Origin: Mesorhizobium sp. CA14 | GTDB taxonomy: Bacteria; Pseudomonadota; Alphaproteobacteria; Rhizobiales; Rhizobiaceae | Assembly: GCF_020165195.1 (NCBI RefSeq) | Contig: NZ_JAIUHR010000021.1 | Span: forward strand, 1 to 64,000 | DNA length: 64,000 nucleotides | Direction of reading: 5' to 3' | Shown here: positions 59,301 through 64,000 of the stretch, in pieces | Position numbering within the stretch: position 1 is the stretch's first letter | How the letters are laid out: the number at the start of each line of letters is the position of its first letter | Program-made: the position numbers and the translations under genes | The notes under the pieces: model-generated | Database searches by the model: none | What the model was told of the DNA's origin: nothing | Seen by the model: only the letters and a program-made list of their open reading frames with translations

Positions 59301-62300
59301 TCGGTCAACAAGCTCGGCACCGGCGTGACCACGCTCACCGGCAACAACACCTATGGCGGCGCCACCAACGTCAATGCCGGGACGTTGCTCATAAACGGCA
59401 ACCAGTCGGCCGCGACCGGACAGACCAATGTCGCGAGCGGGGCGACGCTGGGCGGCACCGGCACGATCGGCGGCAGCGTCACCGTCGCCGACGGCGGCAC
59501 GCTAAGCCCCGGCGGGGCCGGCAACGCTCCAGGCACGCTGAGCATCAACGGCAATCTCGCGCTGGGGAACTCCAACCTCAACGTCAACTTCGGCCAGGCG
59601 AATGTCGTCGGCGGCGCGCTCAACGATCTCGTCAATGTCGGTGGCAACCTGACGCTCGATGGTACGCTGAACGTGACCCAGAGCCCGGGAGGGACCCTGG
59701 GTCCCGGCGTGTATCGCATCATCAATTATACCGGCTCCCTTGCGGATAACGGTCTCGCCGTCACGGATCCCAACTATTTCGTGCAGACCGCGGTCGCCAA
59801 CCAGGTCAACCTCGTCAATTCCGCCGGGCTGACGCTCAGCTTTTGGGACGGCAATGCCGGCCCCCACTCCAATGGTGCGGTGGATGGCGGCAGCGGCACC
59901 TGGCGCGCGGCCGGCGACCAGAACTGGACCGACGCCACGGGCACCTTCGCCGCGCCCTTCGCCAATGCCAGCTTCGCCATCTTCCAGGGTGCTGCCGGGA
60001 CGGTCACGGTCGACAACACCAACGGCCAGGTGCAGGCGGCGGGCATGCAGTTCGCCACCGGCGGCTATCTCATCCAGGGCGGCGACGTCGCTTTGGTCGG
60101 GCCGCAATCGACCATCCGCGTCGGCGACGGCACCGCAGCCGGTGCGGCCTATGTGGCGACAATCACCTCGAACCTCACCGGCAGCAGCCAGCTGCTGAAG
60201 ACGGAGCTCGGCACGCTGGTGCTGTCCGGCGCCAACAGCTACAGCGGCGGCACCGCGATCAATGGCGGCACGGTTCAGGTCGCCTCGGACGCCAATCTCG
60301 GCGACGCGTCCGGCGGCCTTTCGCTGAACGGCGGCACGCTGCACACGACGGCCGATATCGTTTCTGCCCGCGCCGTGACGCTCAATGCCGGCGGCGGCAC
60401 CTTCGACACCGACAGCGCGACCAGCCTGGCGCTGACCAACATCGTGAGCGGCGCCGGAACTTTGACCAAGGAAGGTGGCGGCACGCTGGTCCTCAGCGGC
60501 GCCAACAGCTACCAGGGCGGCACCGTCATCAATGGCGGCGCCGTCGAAATCACAGCCGATGCCAATCTCGGCAACGCAGCCGGCAAGGTGACCTTCGATG
60601 GCGGCACGCTGCATCAGACCCTGTCCAGCATCGTGACCGGACGTTCCGCCACCCTTCAGACGGGCGGCGGAACGTTCCAAGTCGACAACGCCTTGCAGTG
60701 GGAAGGCGCGGTCGACGGGGCAGGGGCGCTCACCAAGACGGGAACCGGCGCGCTGTTCCTTTCCGCCGACAATACCTATGCCGGCGGAACGACCATTGCG
60801 AGCGGCACGTTGTTGCTGGGCACCGGCGGCACGACTGGCTCGATCCTCGGCGATGTGGTCGACAACGGCACGCTCAGCTTCAACCGCGCCAATCTCTATG
60901 CTTTCGGCGGCACGATCTCCGGCAGCGGCGGCGTCAGCGAGGACGGCACCGGCAACACCGTGCTTACGGCCGACAATAGCTACGCCGGCACCACGCTGAT
61001 CGCAGGCGGCGGCGGGCTCTACATCAACGGCAACCAGAGCGCCGCGACTGGATTGACCAACGTCAACAATGGCACGCTCGGCGGCAACGGCACCATCGGC
61101 GGCGATGTCTTCGTCGACGTTGCGGGCCGGCTGGCCCCCGGCGACCTCGGCTCCACGCCCGGCACCCTCACCATCAATGGCAAGCTCGACCTGGCCGACG
61201 GTTCGAACCTTGATTACTCGTTCGGTCAGGCCGGCGTCGTTGGCGGCGCCTATAACGACCTCGCGGTCGTGCATGGCAATCTGGCGCTCGACGGCACGAT
61301 CAACGTCACCGAAGCCTCCGGCGGCAATTTCGGCCCGGGCATCTATCGCGTCATCAGCTATGACGGCGCTTTCGTCGACAATGGGCTGAACAGCAACTCG
61401 CCCAGCCATATCGTGCAGACCTCGGTCGCAGGCCAGGTGAACCTGGTCGATATCAGCGCGATGACCCTCAACTTCTGGGACGGCGATGCCGGGCCGAAGG
61501 CCAATGATGGCGTTGACGGCGGCAATGGCACATGGCGGGCGGCCGGCGACAACAATTGGACCGGCTCCGACGGCGACATAAACGCCGCCTTCTCGAACGG
61601 CAGCTTCGCAATCTTTGCAGGTAGCGCTGGGACGGTGACGGTCGACAACACCAACCGCCAGGTTCAGGCCGCGGGCATGCAGTTCGCCACCGACGGCTAT
61701 CTCGTCCAGGGACAGGATGTCGATCTGGTTGGATCTCAGGCGACGATCCGCGTCGGCGACGGCACCCTGCCGAGTGCAGGGTACACGGCAACTATCAATT
61801 CGAACCTCACCGGTGTGAGCCAGCTGGTGAAAACCGATCTCGGCACGCTGGTGCTTGGCGGCACCAACAGCTACTCGGGCGGCACCGCCATCAACGGCGG
61901 CATGCTGCAGGTTTCGGCCGATGCCAATCTCGGCGACGCGGGGGGCGCTTTGTCGTTCGACAATGCCGCGACGCTGCAAAACACTGCCGCGTTCAGTTCG
62001 GCACGCGATGTGACCCTCAACGCCGGCAGTGGCACGTTCCAGACAGACGCCGATCTCACGCTCTCCGGCGTGCTCGTCGGCGCGGGCGGCTTCACCAAGA
62101 CGGGCGGCGCGGTGCTGACACTGACCGGCACCAACACCTATGCCGGGCCGACCACCGTGGCGGCGGGCGGGCTCTATGTCGACGGCGACAACGGCCTGGC
62201 CACGGGACTTACCTCAGTCGAGATCGGCGCCACCCTTGGCGGCAAGGGCACGATCGGCGGCAACGTCACGGTGGCCGACGGCGCGACGCTGTCGCCGGGA

Positions 62301-64000
62301 TCTGCCGACGGCACGCCGGGCACGCTGGCGATCGCCGGCGATCTGACGCTCTCTGGCGGCTCGATCCTCAACTACAGTTTTGGCCAGGCGAATGTCGCCG
62401 GCGGAGCTCTCAACGATCTGACCACCGTCGGCGGCGATCTCGTGCTCGACGGCACGCTCAATGTGACGGTCTCGCCAAGCGGAACCTTCGGTCCCGGTAT
62501 CTACCGCGTGTTCCATTACAGCGGGACCTTGACCAATAACGGGCTGTCCGTCGGCTCCATCCCGTCCTCGAACTACTTCGTGCAGACGTCCGTCGATCAT
62601 CAGGTGAACCTGGTCAATGCAAACGGGCTGAACCTGAACTATTGGGACGGCGATGCCGGTCCGAAGTTCGACGGCACCATCAACGGCGGCAACGGCACCT
62701 GGCAGAGCTCGTCAGGCAACGACAATTGGACTGAAGACACCGGCTCGATCAACGCAGCCTATTCGGACGGCGTCTTTGCCATCTTCGCCGGCCAGGCCGG
62801 CGCTGTGACGGTGGATAACGGGGTCGGGCAGGTAACGGCGGCCGGTATGCAGTTCTCGACCGACGGTTATGTCATCCAGGGCGGCGACATCGGTCTCCTC
62901 GGGCCGCAGTCGACGATCCGGGTCGGCGACGGCAGCAGCGCGGGCACAGGCTACACGGCCACGATCGCGTCGGCGTTCACCGGCAGTGCCCAACTGGTGA
63001 AGACGGATGCCGGAACGCTGGTGCTGACCGGCACCAATAGCTACACCGGCGGCACCGCGATCAATGGCGGCACGCTGCGGATCTCGGCCGATGCCAACCT
63101 CGGCGATGCGGCGGGCGGGCTCTCCTTCGACGGCGGCACGCTCAACACCACCGCCAGCTTCGCCAGCGACCGTGCCGTCGACGTCCTCGGCCAAGGCACG
63201 ATCTCGACCGATGCCGCGACCACCTTGACCCTGAACGGGGCATTGACCGGATCGGGCGCATTCAACAAAGCAGGAGATGGAACGCTTGTCCTGACGTCCG
63301 CTGGCTCGACCTTCTCGGGATCCACCTCCGTCCAGCAGGGCACGCTCGCGGCGGGCGCTGCGGACGTGCTGAGCCCCTTGTTCGCCTTCACCGTCGCTTC
63401 CGGCGGCACGCTTGACCTTGCCGGCTTCGACCAGACGGTGGCTTCGCTCAACAACAGCGGGGCGGTACGGCTTGGTGCTGCGGCACCCGGCACGGTGCTT
63501 ACGCTGAGCGGCGGCTATGTCGGCAATGGCGGCAAAATCCTCATCAATGCCGCGCTGGACGGCGATGCTTCTGCGACCGACAGGCTGGTCGTGCATGGCA
63601 GCACCTCGGGCACCGGCATCCTGGCGGTCAGCAATGTCGGCGGCGCGGGCGCGCAGACCAGCGAGGGCATCAAGATCGTCGATATCGACGGTAGCTCGGC
63701 CGGCACCTTCACGCTCGCCGGCGACTATGTCTTTGAGGGCGACCAGGCCGTGGTCGGCGGCGCTTACGCCTACCGGCTCTACAAGAACGGCGTCAGCACG
63801 CCGGCCGACGGCGACTGGTACCTGCGCTCCACGCTGATCAACCAGACCGGTCCGCTCTATGCGCCAAGCACGCCGCTCTACGAAGCCTATGAAGGCGTGC
63901 TGCAGAGCTTCAACGAACTGGGCACGCTGCAGCAGCGCATCGGCAACCGGACCTGGGGCGAGAGCGCGACGCCGCAGGGCGCGGATGTGCCCGGCCAGGG
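53328..64000 (+). CDS. Giant autotransporter adhesin (partial, runs off the window end)
   Basis: One unbroken frame from ATG 53328, with GGGGGGAAG as ribosome-binding site, gives at least 3,557 residues and no stop by 64000. An extended leader (~84 residues) ends in VGLAANPTAAA before mature DLYWDADGSG. The passenger is made of dozens of autotransporter-associated beta-strand repeats (for example KSGAGTLVLSGTNTYTGGTT). Residues near 58940-59040 resemble RTX calcium motifs (LGSGNDTFL, DGGGGSDTLQV). From 59.8 kb a longer module is reiterated. The last residues (LYEAYEGVLQSFNELGTLQQ) resemble the linker before a type V beta-barrel, which should lie beyond the window. The product would be exported by the Sec pathway and displayed on the cell surface, probably as an adhesin. 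Confidence 0.93.
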   Translation, partial: MSRVQDRSAETLERGKRSSANGSLANMSGSHLLRGGRMTKWKGQAASYAPNLAHSVASAPRPHSAAVLLALLVGLAANPTAAADLYWDADGSGVQLGGTGTWNTAAPALWNTTGNATAGPFVIWSNATPDNALFAGTAGTVTLGAPITAGSLTFNVSGYTIAGGTLTLGGATSTITATGNATISSIIAGSAGLNKAGGGTLSLTGVNTFTGDITVSAGGFAINADAALGAAANGISAAAGTSLTFNGSLNASRVVTLGAGGQVTVAGAGAAAARYTGSGGIVAATLTNATNDYTGPTTLRSSSSVSFSSIGNLGQASALGAPTTAANGTVLIMTGSGGDQYGDSASYTGAAASTNRNFELRPGPISGATLTFRNSGTGTLTINGDIALTSAGSNSGSNAVSFSADSADLQLLGVISSTTGRAVNFGGTSSARTITLGDANTFAGTAGIGAATVKVGTLANAGVNSSLGSGASISLGNGSVLSYTGGAVGLDRTWSVSGTGTLQSDGTGALTLNGATTLVAGSTFTLGGSYTGADNTVSGVISGSGGLASTGNATWVLTGANTRTGAITVNGGTLRAGNASAFGTTTGITTSGGTLDLNGFNMSTTSLAGTGGTLALGNANFTVNLGTGVSNTYGGSITGSGSLTKLGAGTLTLTGASTYTGATTIGGGTLALDFSPAGGPTSGIISASSPLVMNGGTLTVKGAAGETNLQSFGGLTITTGNNTVSATSGAGGSTTVGLGAITRTGGLANFVLPTAGAVTTTGPDRALGGWATVNGSDYAKVVGGNIVAFTAADYVNQDNASLWQTNQILSDAGGAANTPFFNTVGASIQIGGLQYTAAANSTVTVASGQTLGIDGTIIVAPSVGAANQTITGGSMTGTLGGGVLGVQQNGTGTFTIASTIVDNTGTVGFSKAGTGKVVLSGSNTYTGATTVSQGTLSINSVANGGTASAIGAASTDPSNLVIQGATLEYSGGTSSTDRGFTVGRAGAITSSTINVTNAAANLTFSGQVVSSDGANFIKDGAGTLTLAGSNNSYTGTTTVNGGMLAVTNLANGGTNSSIGASSNASTNLVLQNGGKLGYIGATASSDRGFTLGTGGGGIDVIGGTTLTMSGTAAGTGSLTKSGAGTLVLSGTNTYTGGTTVSTGILRAGSTSAFGTGPMTVATGATLDLAGRANTVGGLSGGGSVVLGTAALTTNGNGSFTGTIGGTGGVTIAAGTQTFSGCGNTYAGVTTLTGNSTLNVGCLANGGDNSDIGTSGNASTNLVFSNGLLNYTGATVATDRGFTLQGGTGAIGVANAATTLTFSGLATGLGTLRKDGPGTLILSGTNDYSGGTTITGGILRAGSTSAFGTGAMTVNNGATLDLAGNNNTVLGLNGGGSVTLGSGTLTLSDGFNLTFSGAMSGAGGLVKNGTRTQTLSGCSNSYDGSTAINGGVLAVTCLNNGGVASSIGDSSAAATNLVLNGGTLQYIGGAGSTDRQFTLGASGGTLDASGTGAINFTSTTPVTLSGTGNRTLTLAGSNTANNSLSARIDDPSGGVTSLTKSGAGTWVLNNTTSTYTGVTTISGGVLAVSKLADGGQASSIGKSTNAATNLVIGSGSTLRYTGAGDQTDRLFTLQTGISFIESSGTGAIVFKNTGSAAYTGSGNRTLALGGTNTGLNTMGGTIIDGPGGTTTLAKNDSGTWVLTGNNTFTGNTVVNDGNLIIGNGGTTGNAGAGNVIVANASSTLSFNRSDSFSFTGTLSGAGNIAQIGTGTTILTSATNAIGGSTRIDAGTLQVNGSLTSSGGITINAGTLQSNGGGASITTPTITMNSGSKLNVGGGTVQAAGGTQTLFTGGTGGATINFTGGTLLGNGTLGGGGNIVNLAAGSLNTGAAALNLGSGNDTFLLSGLATIAGVGVDGGGGSDTLQVTTTFSRTLNGAQITGFESLNKQGAATLTLTGDHSYTSGTTISAGTLQIGNGAVAGALATPSVTNNGTLAFNLNNTYAFDGAISGTGSVNKLGTGVTTLTGNNTYGGATNVNAGTLLINGNQSAATGQTNVASGATLGGTGTIGGSVTVADGGTLSPGGAGNAPGTLSINGNLALGNSNLNVNFGQANVVGGALNDLVNVGGNLTLDGTLNVTQSPGGTLGPGVYRIINYTGSLADNGLAVTDPNYFVQTAVANQVNLVNSAGLTLSFWDGNAGPHSNGAVDGGSGTWRAAGDQNWTDATGTFAAPFANASFAIFQGAAGTVTVDNTNGQVQAAGMQFATGGYLIQGGDVALVGPQSTIRVGDGTAAGAAYVATITSNLTGSSQLLKTELGTLVLSGANSYSGGTAINGGTVQVASDANLGDASGGLSLNGGTLHTTADIVSARAVTLNAGGGTFDTDSATSLALTNIVSGAGTLTKEGGGTLVLSGANSYQGGTVINGGAVEITADANLGNAAGKVTFDGGTLHQTLSSIVTGRSATLQTGGGTFQVDNALQWEGAVDGAGALTKTGTGALFLSADNTYAGGTTIASGTLLLGTGGTTGSILGDVVDNGTLSFNRANLYAFGGTISGSGGVSEDGTGNTVLTADNSYAGTTLIAGGGGLYINGNQSAATGLTNVNNGTLGGNGTIGGDVFVDVAGRLAPGDLGSTPGTLTINGKLDLADGSNLDYSFGQAGVVGGAYNDLAVVHGNLALDGTINVTEASGGNFGPGIYRVISYDGAFVDNGLNSNSPSHIVQTSVAGQVNLVDISAMTLNFWDGDAGPKANDGVDGGNGTWRAAGDNNWTGSDGDINAAFSNGSFAIFAGSAGTVTVDNTNRQVQAAGMQFATDGYLVQGQDVDLVGSQATIRVGDGTLPSAGYTATINSNLTGVSQLVKTDLGTLVLGGTNSYSGGTAINGGMLQVSADANLGDAGGALSFDNAATLQNTAAFSSARDVTLNAGSGTFQTDADLTLSGVLVGAGGFTKTGGAVLTLTGTNTYAGPTTVAAGGLYVDGDNGLATGLTSVEIGATLGGKGTIGGNVTVADGATLSPGSADGTPGTLAIAGDLTLSGGSILNYSFGQANVAGGALNDLTTVGGDLVLDGTLNVTVSPSGTFGPGIYRVFHYSGTLTNNGLSVGSIPSSNYFVQTSVDHQVNLVNANGLNLNYWDGDAGPKFDGTINGGNGTWQSSSGNDNWTEDTGSINAAYSDGVFAIFAGQAGAVTVDNGVGQVTAAGMQFSTDGYVIQGGDIGLLGPQSTIRVGDGSSAGTGYTATIASAFTGSAQLVKTDAGTLVLTGTNSYTGGTAINGGTLRISADANLGDAAGGLSFDGGTLNTTASFASDRAVDVLGQGTISTDAATTLTLNGALTGSGAFNKAGDGTLVLTSAGSTFSGSTSVQQGTLAAGAADVLSPLFAFTVASGGTLDLAGFDQTVASLNNSGAVRLGAAAPGTVLTLSGGYVGNGGKILINAALDGDASATDRLVVHGSTSGTGILAVSNVGGAGAQTSEGIKIVDIDGSSAGTFTLAGDYVFEGDQAVVGGAYAYRLYKNGVSTPADGDWYLRSTLINQTGPLYAPSTPLYEAYEGVLQSFNELGTLQQRIGNRTWGESATPQGADVPGQ
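59829..62830 (+). repeat. Reiterated ~390-545-residue modules within the adhesin
   Basis: Each unit opens with a (S/N)(F/Y)WDGxAGP box followed by a GTWRAAGDxNWT-like stretch, a VTVDN/GMQF(A/S)T block, beta-strand repeats, then a GGxGTIGG box and a GVYRI/GIYRV stretch. Trp of the WDG box lies at 59844, 61476 and 62643, giving unit spacings of 1632 and 1167 bp. The first unit is longer because it holds additional beta-strand repeats. A related opening box is at 53586. All copies are in frame, so this is protein-level duplication. Confidence 0.85.

Noticed and set aside
59502..61979. Long minus-strand open frame of 825 residues
   Set aside because: Same reason: antisense shadow of the adhesin modules; repeats in it follow the repeats of the plus strand.
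53328..64000. CRISPR-like regular repetition
   Set aside because: The repeats are variable, of unequal spacing and in one continuous reading frame, so they are protein repeats.

Overview
The window is GC-rich and gene-dense. Its content (class III cyclases, DUF5939-type cyclases, a peptide ABC cassette, a glycosyltransferase/methyltransferase/deacetylase fusion) and its intergenic palindromic repeats point to an alphaproteobacterium of the order Hyphomicrobiales (Rhizobiales), most likely Mesorhizobium or a close relative. This is judged from protein and repeat character only; no rRNA or other phylogenetic marker is present.

Layout. (1) 0.2-5.6 kb: a tight four-gene operon encoding a coiled-coil protein, a 1015-residue membrane protein with four tandem repeats and a C-terminal OmpA domain, a Ras/Rab-like small GTPase, and a class III adenylate cyclase. 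(2) 5.7-9.7 kb, minus strand: a DUF5939-type cyclase and an MscS-type channel. (3) 10.1-23.5 kb: a cell-envelope glycan locus with two MurG-like and two GT4 glycosyltransferases, a methyltransferase, a deacetylase-like protein and a UDP-sugar dehydrogenase. Among these sit a 904-residue ABC-exporter-like protein whose ATPase motifs are destroyed, a lone cyclic-nucleotide-binding protein, an MBL-fold hydrolase and a cyclase-like DUF3095 protein. (4) 23.7-31.2 kb: another cyclase followed by a translationally coupled dipeptide-type ABC importer. (5) 31.4-38.4 kb: small methyltransferase, second DUF5939 cyclase, 8-TM protein with an internal duplication, GNAT acetyltransferase, unknown 461-residue protein, TPR-sulfotransferase. 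(6) 38.5-48.2 kb: a decayed hisC-like aminotransferase, the trifunctional fusion protein, a zinc-ribbon/cyclase/AAA/TPR protein with a redoxin gene behind it, and a decayed MFS/methyltransferase junction. (7) 48.6-52.6 kb: a PAS-PAS-GAF-GGDEF-EAL protein, a small unknown protein and an AraC-like fragment. (8) 53.3 kb to the window end: one uninterrupted reading frame of at least 3,557 codons for a giant autotransporter adhesin, whose beta-barrel would lie beyond the window.

How it fits together. Nucleotide second-messenger signalling recurs throughout: six class III cyclase or cyclase-like genes and one GGDEF-EAL protein within about 47 kb, plus a stand-alone cyclic-nucleotide-binding protein. 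These genes are interleaved with envelope glycan, transport and adhesion genes. The two strongest candidates for something under-described are the GTPase/cyclase/OmpA operon, whose membrane protein carries a segment that looks like a longin/roadblock-type GTPase partner, and the degenerate ABC protein linked to the cNMP-binding and MBL-fold proteins.
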